This document shows, piece by piece, positions 47,874-57,116 of a DNA stretch of 64,000 nucleotides. The notes under the pieces were generated by a model, which had not been told where the DNA came from, searched no databases, and saw only the letters and a program-made list of their open reading frames with translations. The position numbers and the translations under genes are program-made. Numbering within the stretch: the first letter of the stretch is position 1; each line of letters begins with the position of its first letter. This DNA comes from Isotricha intestinalis (lineage: Eukaryota > Ciliophora > Litostomatea > Vestibuliferida > Isotrichidae), in contig JAJJLU010003468.1 of assembly GCA_023807065.1 (NCBI GenBank), forward strand, positions 1-64,000, given 5' to 3'.

Positions 47874-50099
47874 ATGGCAAAAAATTTTTCAAGAAATATT
47901 TATTCAAGTTTAAATGAACTGACAAAAAATTATTCGGAAATATTAAAATCAATGAAAGATATGATAGTTCATTCAAATAGATTTTCCGAATATTCAAGAA
48001 ATTATAATAATTATACTCAAACAACAACTTTTATGAAACCTGAAATAAGTGAATATCCAATTATTAAAAATACAAAATATATTCCTTTGAATAAAAAAGT
48101 TTTTTCATTTTCAAATGAAAAAGAAAAGAAAAAAAAAACTAAAAAAATTATTCCAAAACTTTTAAAAGGTTTTAATGATACAATAAATAATAATCATTCT
48201 AATATATACATTATAAATAAAAAAACAATTCCTCCAGTTTTGTCTTTAAAATATTTTTATAAAAGAAAAAAAAATTTTTCAAATAATAAATTTGATGATG
48301 AGAAATTATTTTTATTAAGAAATAATATTTTTTATGACGAATCATATGATAATTATAAATATGATGAAAGTGAAATTTTTCATAGAACAGTTTATTATAA
48401 TAAATATATTGAAAATTATATTGAAAATTTAAAAAAAATAAAATCAGAAAATTTAACTTCTTTTGTAAAAAGAGAGTTTTATAAAGAAAATTTAAAAAAA
48501 AATACATTTTCATTATGTGAAAATGAAGAAATAATTTCTTCAATTCTTTTTAAATCAATGAAGATAATTTTTATAAATAAAAATGATAAAACAAAAAAAC
48601 CTATTTCTTTTAATATTCCATTTTCATATTTGCCAATTTTTTATTTTAATAATATGAGAAATGTAAAATATATTTTATTATCATGTTTTAAATTTTTAGA
48701 TGACTTTGAAAAAGTAAATTTTAGTGAAGAAGATTTATATTATTTAATAAGAAATGCTATTCAATATCAATATCACAGAAAGAAAACAACAACAAATTTA
48801 CAATTTGAAGAGCCAATAAAAGAAAATGAAAATGAAGAAAAAATTTTTAAGAAATTATTTTTTGATAAAAAAGTAAAAGTTAAAGTTACAGATAATAATG
48901 TTCATAAAACAAATAGAAAAATAAATCCTTATATTTCAAAATATGATAATCAATATAATGTTTATTATTATATTTGGAGTACTCCAAAATATAAATATGA
49001 AGTAATATTAAAAGCACCAAAATTAAGTATTAATATTAATAAAATGTATATTACTAAATATGTTGATTCTGAATTAATATTATTTTTAATTAAAAGAAAT
49101 TTTTTAAATTGGGATTTTTATATTGTTCATTATTTATTTTCTTTTAAATCTTTTAGATGGATTATACAAACTTTTTTATCAAAAAATCCAAAAAATTTAA
49201 GTTTAGAATCTCAATATAATGAAGAAAATTGTGGTTTTATTTCTTTCAATAGAATTAGAGATAATCTTCATATAAAATTATCCAAAGATAAATTGTGGAA
49301 AATAAATGAAAATAGTCATCATTATATGTTTATATATACTAATGAACAAAATATGAATTATTTAAAAATTTTACATAGTTTTTCTGTTAATATAAGTAAT
49401 GATTTGATTAATAAAAAAAAAGAATTTTTTTTTATTTTTAATTTTTTTCAAATGATTATTTTAAATAAAATTTCAAAAAGACAAAAATTAACTGATTTTA
49501 TTAATAAATTGGTTTACGCTGAAAATTCTAACATTTTACTTCATTTTGATTTCTTTGAAAATTTTAATAAAATGTGCTATATTGATAAAGATAATAATTT
49601 AAATGATATAAAAGAAAATATTAATGAAAATAAAAATTATTCTGAAGAAAGGAGAAAAAGTTCAGTAAGATTTTCATTAAGTCCAGAATCAATTATAAAA
49701 AAAATAAATTTGTTTGATGAAAAAAATAAATTTAAAATAGAAGTGAATTATCCTCATATTGAAACAGTGGAATATATGAATGATAAGAATAAAGATTATA
49801 TATCTGATGAATTAAATTGTATTATTTCAAATGATATTCCTTGTCAAACAAAAGATTTAGATATTAACTCAATTGATAAATTATGTAAATTTAAAATGGA
49901 AAAATGGCCAAAATTAATTATTGAATTTTCTAAAAATGATATTAATATTTTAGATACATATAATAAAAAAAAAAGAAAAAAATCTTCTAGACAAACCACT
50001 CAAAAAAATTTAAGAAAAAATATTCATTCTCCTACTCTTAGAAATAAAAATAAAAATAAAGGTTCTGTTTTTTCGAATTGGAATTTTAAAAATGAGTGA
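47874..50099 (+). CDS. Conserved-looking hypothetical protein, 741 aa
   Basis: No named domain. The N-terminal ~110 residues are basic and probably flexible. From ~225 the sequence looks folded: FNIPFSYLPIFYFNNMRNVK, NFSEEDLYYLIRNAIQYQYH, YKYEVILKAPKLSININKMY, LILFLIKRNFLNWDFYIVHY, SFRWIIQTFLSK. The pattern of Trp/Asp/Tyr-rich helices after an alternating-strand segment is distinctive and may mark a lineage-specific family. Residues ~600-741 are charged and end in a basic, Ser-rich tail. It ends in TGA. Function unknown. Confidence 0.7.
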   Translation: MAKNFSRNIYSSLNELTKNYSEILKSMKDMIVHSNRFSEYSRNYNNYTQTTTFMKPEISEYPIIKNTKYIPLNKKVFSFSNEKEKKKKTKKIIPKLLKGFNDTINNNHSNIYIINKKTIPPVLSLKYFYKRKKNFSNNKFDDEKLFLLRNNIFYDESYDNYKYDESEIFHRTVYYNKYIENYIENLKKIKSENLTSFVKREFYKENLKKNTFSLCENEEIISSILFKSMKIIFINKNDKTKKPISFNIPFSYLPIFYFNNMRNVKYILLSCFKFLDDFEKVNFSEEDLYYLIRNAIQYQYHRKKTTTNLQFEEPIKENENEEKIFKKLFFDKKVKVKVTDNNVHKTNRKINPYISKYDNQYNVYYYIWSTPKYKYEVILKAPKLSININKMYITKYVDSELILFLIKRNFLNWDFYIVHYLFSFKSFRWIIQTFLSKNPKNLSLESQYNEENCGFISFNRIRDNLHIKLSKDKLWKINENSHHYMFIYTNEQNMNYLKILHSFSVNISNDLINKKKEFFFIFNFFQMIILNKISKRQKLTDFINKLVYAENSNILLHFDFFENFNKMCYIDKDNNLNDIKENINENKNYSEERRKSSVRFSLSPESIIKKINLFDEKNKFKIEVNYPHIETVEYMNDKNKDYISDELNCIISNDIPCQTKDLDINSIDKLCKFKMEKWPKLIIEFSKNDINILDTYNKKKRKKSSRQTTQKNLRKNIHSPTLRNKNKNKGSVFSNWNFKNE

Positions 50100-50217
50100 A
50101 AAATATTTTAAAATATATAAATAATAATTTATTTTTTTCTTAACAAAAAATGAATAATAAATAATTATTTCATCATTTGATTGAATACCCTTTTTTAAAT
50201 TATAATTATTTCAGAAA

Positions 50218-51069
50218 ATGGGGAATGATTTAGAAAAAATTAAATCAAATTATGAAAAATTGATTAAATTAAATGAAGAAGAATTAGAAGATATTAATAA
50301 TTTATTATCTAATCAAAAACAAAATAAAGAAATTATTCGATTAAGAGAAGAAATAGAAAAAGAAAAAAAAGAGATTAATGAATTTAAAACAGAAATTGAG
50401 AATATAGAACAAATTGATAATGTCATAAATAAAAAAAAAGAAGAAAAAAAGAAACCAGAAGATAAAAAAGAAGAAAAAGATAGACGTATTGCTATGTTAT
50501 ATGATAGAATATACGAAATTCAAAATCAATTAAATAGTTATGAAGTAAAGAAAAAAGGTAATCAAACGTTTTATTCAAATAAAAAACAATTAAATGAAGG
50601 GATGATTAATTTGAAGGCAAAAATTGATAAATATAAAAAAAGACAGATTGGCTATTTAGATATGATAAAAATTTGTAATGATGAAATTGAAGAAAATAAA
50701 TTAAAAAAGGAAAAATTAATTGATACTTTGAATAATTCAATGAATACTATTGAAAAGAAAATTCAAGATAGAAAAATAATTATTAATGATTTAATCATAA
50801 ATAACAAAGAATCTAACATAACTGAAAGAGAATATAAGAAAAAAATAAAAGAAGATTTAGAAAATACAAATGAACAAACAACACAAATTTATACTGAAAG
50901 AAATAATAAACAAGATTTTGAGAAATTATATTATGATGAAGTTATAAAAAATAAAAAGCTGGAGATAAAAAATAAAGACCTGGAGATAAAAAATAAAAAC
51001 CTGGAGAAAAATAAAAAAGAATTGGAGAGAAATAACATTTTATTGAGAAAAAAATTTCAAATCGAATAA
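50218..51069 (+). CDS. Coiled-coil protein, 283 aa
   Basis: Almost wholly charged heptad-type helix (EELEDINNLLSNQKQNKE, RLREEIEKEKKEINEFKTEI and so on), with no Pro-rich or membrane part. The C-terminus contains a short 7-residue tandem repeat (KNK(K/D/N)LEI). Likely a structural or motor-adaptor rod; no family can be named. It starts 118 bp after the preceding gene. Confidence 0.7.
   Translation: MGNDLEKIKSNYEKLIKLNEEELEDINNLLSNQKQNKEIIRLREEIEKEKKEINEFKTEIENIEQIDNVINKKKEEKKKPEDKKEEKDRRIAMLYDRIYEIQNQLNSYEVKKKGNQTFYSNKKQLNEGMINLKAKIDKYKKRQIGYLDMIKICNDEIEENKLKKEKLIDTLNNSMNTIEKKIQDRKIIINDLIINNKESNITEREYKKKIKEDLENTNEQTTQIYTERNNKQDFEKLYYDEVIKNKKLEIKNKDLEIKNKNLEKNKKELERNNILLRKKFQIE
50946..51029 (+). 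repeat. 21-bp tandem repeat in coding sequence
   Basis: About four diverging copies of a 21-bp unit containing CTGGAGAT followed by AAAAAATAAA, giving the 7-residue KNKxLEI periodicity at the coiled coil's end. Confidence 0.8.
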
Positions 51070-51139
51070 TTAAATAAAAAAAATTAATTTAGTTTTTTTT
51101 ATTCTAAAATAATTATAAAAAATAAAATTTATATAAAAT

Positions 51140-51770
51140 AAAGGATATGAAGAATCAAATGAAGATAGTTTTCCATCTTAATATGAAATAATAAATAAAG
51201 ATGGTTTATCTGAATGTGAAAATATTTTTGAAAAAAAATTTCAATTTTACAACTGAAAATACTTTAAATAATAATGAAAAAGCACATGATAATATTTATT
51301 TGAATAAAAAAAGGGAATTTAATTTGAAAAAAAGGAAACATTTTTAAATAAATAAAGTTATGAGTTTAAATTCTGGTATTGATTTTATTAATAGTTGTTT
51401 AAAAGATTTAATAGATTTATGAAATTTAGGAAAATTTTTTGAAAAATAAAAAGAAAAAACAAAAATAGATTATTTATTATCAAAATTTGGAGAAATTTTG
51501 ATTGAAAATAGTGAGAATAATGCTCATATTATGAATTTATTTAAAAAAAAGTTTAAGGAATCACTAAATAATGATTAATTGTAATAAATAAAATATTAAA
51601 TAAAAAATTATTCTAAATGATTAAAATTTTTAATATGAAAAATGATGAATTTAAGAATGAATATTGATTTTATAATCATTTTTTGTTGGAAAATATGAAT
51701 TTTTAAAAGTAAAAAAATAAGTGTCGAAACGATTGAAAAAGAAATTTCTAATTGTTTAAAAAAATAAAAA
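51140..51770 (+). pseudogene. Decayed gene, possibly ubiquitin-specific-protease-like
   Basis: Plus-strand sequence with strong protein character and repeated damage. It opens GYEESNEDSFPS, then a TAA, then YEIINKDGLSECENIFEKK; a frameshift follows near 51235; the next frame reads TTENTLNNNEKAHDNIYLNK and is broken by TAA, TGA and TAA before ending in KIDYLLSKFGEILIENSENN and a final TAA near 51575. More pieces follow (NMKNDEFKNEY; SVETIEKEISNCLKK). The part SLNSGIDFINSCLKDLIDL resembles the Cys-box region of ubiquitin-specific proteases (GLxNxGNTCFxNSxLQxL), with the catalytic part ruined. That identity is a guess; the decay is clear. Confidence 0.6.
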
Positions 51771-51797
51771 TATATATTGTATAGTTTAAATAGACTA

Positions 51798-53006
51798 TTA
51801 TAAAATATAACAATCAGAGCAACAATTATCTCTAGGTTCAAATTCTTTATTTAATATATCTTTAATAGAATCTTTTATATCTGGAAAATAATCAGATAAA
51901 ATTTCATCAATTAACATTTGATTTTTAATTTTATTATCAAGAGTAACATGATATAAATCGTTGATTCTACTTAAAAATTTCATTCTTGTGAAATTATCTA
52001 ACTCAAAATTTAATTCAATTTGAACTGTTTTATTATCTTTTTTATCATAATCATTATCAGAAAATACTTTTAATATAATATTTTTAGTTAAAGTATCTTT
52101 ATTCAAATCACATAAATCATCAATAAAACTTAATAATAAATGTAATAAATATTCATTATTACTTTCATAAAATCCATCTGTACTACTTATTTTTAATTTA
52201 AAATTTGAAAATGTTGAACCTGAATATCTTTTATCTACTAAGTAATTTTTATAGTCTTTATTTAAAAAAGTAAAAATATATTCTTCAAATTTATTTTCTG
52301 GTTCTTCTTCTTTTTGATTATTTGAGTAATTAGATGTAAAAAGAATACTATTTTTTCCTTCTTCAATTGTTATTAAATTTTTTGTGCTTAAAGTTACTTC
52401 TTTAAATATTTCATAAACATTTTCAGGATTATTTTTATTTAGATTTGTTTTTTCAGTTTCGTTTAAATCACTTTCTTGTTCAAAAGATGTATTTATATTT
52501 AATACAAGTCTATATGCTCCACTTTTAAAATTATTCATTGAAATTATATATGCAATTAATTTACTTTTATTATTTGGATTATTTTTAACTTTTATTTGTT
52601 TATTTAATATATTTAATAATTCATTTATTTTTGCAGTATTTTCTAAAATCCCATTTTTTTTTATATATATATCACTTAATTGAATTGAAAAATTTGCATC
52701 ATTTATTGTTTTTGATAATTTATTTGTAAATTCTTGTGTATTAACATATAAATTTCTTAAATCATTCCCTCTATTAACCTCTGATAATATTTCTAAAAGT
52801 TTATTAGATTTATCATAATTTGGATAAGGTGTTTGATTTTGTATTAAAGATTGAAAAGTTTGGTCATTTTTTAAAAAAAAAATTCTGTGATCAAAATTAG
52901 AATTTGGTTTATATCCTTTGACTATGAAATATTGCTCAAATTTTTGACATAATAAAGTGAGTCTTAAATCATTTAATTCTTTTGAAATCTCTTCATTGTA
53001 TGACAT
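51798..53006 (-). CDS. Hypothetical protein with a C-terminal CAAX prenylation motif, 402 aa
   Basis: No named domain. The protein is soluble-looking with mixed helix and strand and no signal peptide or TM segment. It ends NCCSDCYIL: the last four residues CYIL fit a CAAX box, and the final Leu predicts geranylgeranylation; the Cys pair just upstream could be palmitoylated. So it is probably anchored to the cytosolic face of a membrane. Residues ~1-70 (LNDLRLTLLCQKFEQYFIVK) are helical. The family is unknown to me. Confidence 0.7.
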   Translation of the reverse strand: MSYNEEISKELNDLRLTLLCQKFEQYFIVKGYKPNSNFDHRIFFLKNDQTFQSLIQNQTPYPNYDKSNKLLEILSEVNRGNDLRNLYVNTQEFTNKLSKTINDANFSIQLSDIYIKKNGILENTAKINELLNILNKQIKVKNNPNNKSKLIAYIISMNNFKSGAYRLVLNINTSFEQESDLNETEKTNLNKNNPENVYEIFKEVTLSTKNLITIEEGKNSILFTSNYSNNQKEEEPENKFEEYIFTFLNKDYKNYLVDKRYSGSTFSNFKLKISSTDGFYESNNEYLLHLLLSFIDDLCDLNKDTLTKNIILKVFSDNDYDKKDNKTVQIELNFELDNFTRMKFLSRINDLYHVTLDNKIKNQMLIDEILSDYFPDIKDSIKDILNKEFEPRDNCCSDCYIL

Positions 53007-53263
53007 TTTTTTAATAAAAAGTTTTCAAAAAATTATTTAAATTTTAATTTAAAAATATTGATTTGAAGAAATATGTATATATAGTAATTTTTCTGATATA
53101 ATTCATTCAAATGAAAATTATGAGATATTGTTTTATTTCTATTTGAGTTATTTTGTATTCATTATTTTATTGTTGTTCTTTTAATTTTATTAAAAATTAT
53201 GTATTTGAGAACTTTAATTATAAATAATATAAGAATAAATAATTAAAAAAGATATATGAAATA

Positions 53264-54412
53264 TTAACCTAATATATCAGAAATACTTACTTTAGGTTTA
53301 AATTCCATATAATTTTGACTCATATTTTTAATATTATCATTATTATTATCTCTTTCTAAAAATTGTAAATTAAACATATCAATATCTTCATTTTCGATTT
53401 TTAAATTTAAATCTAAATTATTGTTTTGTTCGTTATTTTTATTTTCAATAATAGGGGTTTCAACCACTAAACCATTTTTCCATGTACATTTATAAATACT
53501 ATTATTATCTTCTACTATACCAGTTCCATGTAATTTTCCATCATAAAAATTACCATCATATTTAATTCCATTTTTTTTTATATATAATCCTTCTCCATTT
53601 TTTTTCCCAAAAAGATAATTTCCATCATAAATAGAACCATCTTTAAAATTATATTTACCTTTCCCATGAAAAATATTATTTTTAAAATCACCAATATATG
53701 AACTTCCAGAAATTTCATTAATAATTTTTCCTCTTCCTTCGATTTTACCTAAATCAAAATTTCCATTGTAATAAATTCCATTAATCCATTTAAATTCTCC
53801 TTTTCCATTTGGAATTCCATATTTTAAATAACCTTCATAAAAGGATTTATCTTTATAAATGATTTTACCAAAATCTCCTTTTTCACCATCAATAAATTCA
53901 CCTTCAAATATAGTACCATCATTATGTATTAATTTCCCTTTTCCGTTAAATAAGTTATTTTGAATTTCTCCTTCATATATATCACCATTAGGATAATATA
54001 TTCTTCCATATTTAAAAATTCCTTTTTCCCATATTCCTTCAATATAAACATTATTTTCTTTTAAAATATATTTTCCAAAACCTTCCATTTCATAATTAGA
54101 ATTCCAATATCCATTATATAAATTTCCATTTTTAAATTCTATTGGTTTATTGGGGGTAAAAGTTAAATTTGATACTTCAAAATTAGAATGTTTAAATGGA
54201 TTACTTTGACTATATTCAACTATTTCATTTGGAATTTCATTTTGAAATTTATTTAGTGAAGTATATTTTCCAAATTGAGGTAATTTTTCTTCAAAATTTT
54301 TTATATAATTATTTATTAAATCTTCTTCACTTAAAAATGAAGTTTTTTTATGGGGAAATGTTATTTCATCATTATAATCTAATTGCTGTTTTCTACAAAT
54401 TTCACATCCCAT
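53264..54412 (-). CDS. MORN-repeat protein with a likely acylated N-terminus
   Basis: Starts MGCEICRKQQ: Gly2 is a candidate for myristoylation and Cys3 and Cys6 for palmitoylation, which would hold it on a membrane. Residues ~93-325 contain about ten MORN repeats of ~23 residues, such as YNGYWNSNYEMEGFGKY, YEGEIQNNLFNGKGK, YEGYLKYGIPNGKGE, YNGNFDLGKIEGRGK and YDGNYLFGKKNGEG. MORN proteins often bind membranes or organise the cortex and cilia. The C-terminal ~55 residues are Asn-rich and acidic. Confidence 0.8.
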   Translation of the reverse strand: MGCEICRKQQLDYNDEITFPHKKTSFLSEEDLINNYIKNFEEKLPQFGKYTSLNKFQNEIPNEIVEYSQSNPFKHSNFEVSNLTFTPNKPIEFKNGNLYNGYWNSNYEMEGFGKYILKENNVYIEGIWEKGIFKYGRIYYPNGDIYEGEIQNNLFNGKGKLIHNDGTIFEGEFIDGEKGDFGKIIYKDKSFYEGYLKYGIPNGKGEFKWINGIYYNGNFDLGKIEGRGKIINEISGSSYIGDFKNNIFHGKGKYNFKDGSIYDGNYLFGKKNGEGLYIKKNGIKYDGNFYDGKLHGTGIVEDNNSIYKCTWKNGLVVETPIIENKNNEQNNNLDLNLKIENEDIDMFNLQFLERDNNNDNIKNMSQNYMEFKPKVSISDILG

Positions 54413-54497
54413 TATTCTCTTTTTTTTTAATTTATTTTTTATATTTATTGGAAAGAAATAAATTTATATAAATATAAATTAAAAAATAATAAATTTT

Positions 54498-57116
54498 TTA
54501 ACTTGTTGATTTTGATTCTCTTTTTGATAATATATATCTTAATCCTGTATATGACTTTTTCTTTATTGATATATCACCAATTTCTTCCCATAAATTTTCA
54601 TTATTAGAATATCCTGGAACAGGATATGGAGAAATATATTCTTCCTTTTCTTTATTTTCATCCTTATTTTTTTCATTTTCTTTTTCATTCATATTTTTTA
54701 CATCATTTTCATCCAATATTATATCATTTATTTTTTCTTTATAAACATTTTTAGAATTATCAGCATTTTTTTCATTTTCTTCTTTATTTCTTTGAATAGA
54801 AGAAATTTTATTATTATCATTATTACTATTATTATTTCCATTATTTTTATCATTTATGCCTTCATTATTTATATTTTTATTATTTATTGTTTCTTTTATT
54901 TCATTATTATTATTATCATTTATATTCTCATTCATATTTGTGTTTTTTTCATGATTATTCTTATCATTATTGTCATTATTGACATCATTTTTATCTGTTG
55001 TTCCTGCTCCTTTATCAACTAAATTTTGTTTCTTTTTCACAATAAATCTATCTAACATTCCCAAATCATTTTTACAATCCTCTAAATTTATATCTTGAGT
55101 TTTTTCAAAATGAAATTTAGTTGGAAAAATACTATCAATAGTTAATCTTAAAGCATCATCTATCATTCTTGGAATAATCACATTAATCCAAGGTGAAGAT
55201 ATTTCTATTCCAGGATTCATATTTATTTCAATTAAATATACGTTAAATTGGGAATCTAACATAAAATCATATCCAAAAATTTCAAAGCAAAAATTTCTAT
55301 TATTTTGATTTATTTTTTCTTTAACGGAATTTAAACTTAACATAACAATTTCTTTAATTTTACTCATTATGTCTTTTTCCACACTAATTTTCTTATTTTC
55401 AGGACAAAATTTATCTAAAAATTTTTGAAAATCATAAAAAGGAACTTCATTTCCTAATTCAAATTTTTGAAAATTATCACAATGTTTTTGAAAAGAATAA
55501 TTTGTAATATGTACAAAAGCATCTTTATTATTATTTATATCAAATTTAGCTGAACATGTTTTTAAATGTCCTTCTTTAAAAACAAATACTTTCATTTGAT
55601 GGCTCAATAAAACCCAAATTCTCATATCACATTTTCTTCCATAATATAATAAAGGTTTTTCAATATATTTTTGAATAATTATTTTATCTGATTTATAAGT
55701 ATCTGATAAAGGAATTTCTCTTTTATCATCATATTTAAATTGAATATTATTTTCATTATTTTCTTTTGTTATATTAGTTAATTTAATTCCAGTGTTTAAA
55801 GTTTTTATTATATCATGAATTTTATCTACTGAATCAGCTATTCTTATACATTGTCCTCTATTTAAATTCACTGCTTTAATAACCCATAAATTTTTCTTAT
55901 TATAATGAGTTGATGGAATTGTAATTTCTGTTTTTTGTCCGACAATATTTTTATCTTCCAATAAAAAATAATTAGAATATAATTTTTCTCGGTTTAAATT
56001 TTTTTTTTTTTTCATTTCAATCTTATCATTATCAACAATATAATTTTCTATATTTTGAAAAATGTGATTAAAATTTTTTTCATTATCATTTCCTTGAGAA
56101 ATAATAATTGTAAAAGGGATATATTTAAATACATTAATATCATTTTTTTCACAATAATCAAATAAATTTGAAAATAAATTACTTTTATTAGCAATAGTTT
56201 TACAAAATTCAAAATGATTTACTACTTGAGGTAAAGATTCAATTTGTGATAAATGGTCATAATCAATAAATTTTGTGTTTTGTTGCCATTTAAAATTAAA
56301 TAATGAAGTTACACTCATAGAACTTTCTCTCCAATTTATTCTATGAGCCATAGCCTTTTTTATTAAATATGATGCATTTCCTGGATTTATTACATAAGTA
56401 AAATATTTTTCAGGTACAAATTTTTTTTCACTAAACATTTTTCTTACCTTTTGTAAATGATCAATTAAAGTTTCTTTTTCTTTTAATTTTTGAATGAAAT
56501 TTGTTACTACTGGTTTTAAATTTTTTTTTTTAATTTTTTTCTTTTTTTTGCGTTTATTTTCTTCTTCAGAATCTGAAGATTCTTCTAATATTTTCTTATT
56601 TAGAATTTGACTAGATGTACTTCTTATTAATGATTTATTATTATCAATTATATCTTCAAGATCTTTATTATTTTCTTTTATTAAACTATTTGAGCTTTTT
56701 TTAAAATTATGATTTATTTTCTGAGAAAATTGTCTTCCTAATTGAAGAGATGATAATTTTTCCTTTTCTTCTTTGGTTTTATCTTTCGCAATTAACATAA
56801 TTTTATTATTCTTTTTCTTTTTATTTTTTCTCTTTTTTTTCCCTTTTTTATTAATATTTTCATTTTTTTTCATATTTTCATTGATATCATATTGTGTATT
56901 TGTTTCGTTTACTTTAGTGTCATAATCATCTTTCTCATCACTATGATTTTCATTATTGTTTAAATTATCATTACATTCCATTAAATTTTTTTGTAACTCG
57001 TTTTGTTGTCTTAATTCTTCTTCTCCTGGATAAAAGCCCACAATAGTTTCTACACTAGATTCACTTTTATTATCATTTACTAACGAATTATTATATAATT
57101 CATCAAGTATAGACAT
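54498..57116 (-). CDS. Tubulin tyrosine ligase-like (TTLL) polyglutamylase or polyglycylase
   Basis: The N-terminal ~240 residues are charged and disordered with Lys/Asn runs. The catalytic TTL domain spans ~245-690: RINWRESSMSV, FTIIISQGNDN, WVIKAVNLNRGQCIRI (the nucleotide-binding segment), IIQKYIEKPLLYYGRKCDMR with IWVLL, then HITNYSFQKH, CFEIFGYDFMLD and VYLIEINMNPGIE, which carry the metal- and ATP-binding residues. These enzymes add Glu or Gly chains to tubulin, mostly on axonemes. The C-terminal ~170 residues are Asn/Glu/Lys-rich. Which TTLL subtype this is cannot be told. Confidence 0.85.
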   Translation of the reverse strand: MSILDELYNNSLVNDNKSESSVETIVGFYPGEEELRQQNELQKNLMECNDNLNNNENHSDEKDDYDTKVNETNTQYDINENMKKNENINKKGKKKRKNKKKKNNKIMLIAKDKTKEEKEKLSSLQLGRQFSQKINHNFKKSSNSLIKENNKDLEDIIDNNKSLIRSTSSQILNKKILEESSDSEEENKRKKKKKIKKKNLKPVVTNFIQKLKEKETLIDHLQKVRKMFSEKKFVPEKYFTYVINPGNASYLIKKAMAHRINWRESSMSVTSLFNFKWQQNTKFIDYDHLSQIESLPQVVNHFEFCKTIANKSNLFSNLFDYCEKNDINVFKYIPFTIIISQGNDNEKNFNHIFQNIENYIVDNDKIEMKKKKNLNREKLYSNYFLLEDKNIVGQKTEITIPSTHYNKKNLWVIKAVNLNRGQCIRIADSVDKIHDIIKTLNTGIKLTNITKENNENNIQFKYDDKREIPLSDTYKSDKIIIQKYIEKPLLYYGRKCDMRIWVLLSHQMKVFVFKEGHLKTCSAKFDINNNKDAFVHITNYSFQKHCDNFQKFELGNEVPFYDFQKFLDKFCPENKKISVEKDIMSKIKEIVMLSLNSVKEKINQNNRNFCFEIFGYDFMLDSQFNVYLIEINMNPGIEISSPWINVIIPRMIDDALRLTIDSIFPTKFHFEKTQDINLEDCKNDLGMLDRFIVKKKQNLVDKGAGTTDKNDVNNDNNDKNNHEKNTNMNENINDNNNNEIKETINNKNINNEGINDKNNGNNNSNNDNNKISSIQRNKEENEKNADNSKNVYKEKINDIILDENDVKNMNEKENEKNKDENKEKEEYISPYPVPGYSNNENLWEEIGDISIKKKSYTGLRYILSKRESKSTS

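Noticed and set aside
51140..51770. Reading in-frame TAA/TGA as sense codons (alternative genetic code)
   Set aside because: All three stops end intact genes elsewhere in the window, and this region also has frameshifts, so decay is the better explanation.
54792..55022. 76-codon plus-strand ORF, Ile-rich
   Set aside because: Antisense of Asn/Asp-rich coding repeats in the TTLL gene.
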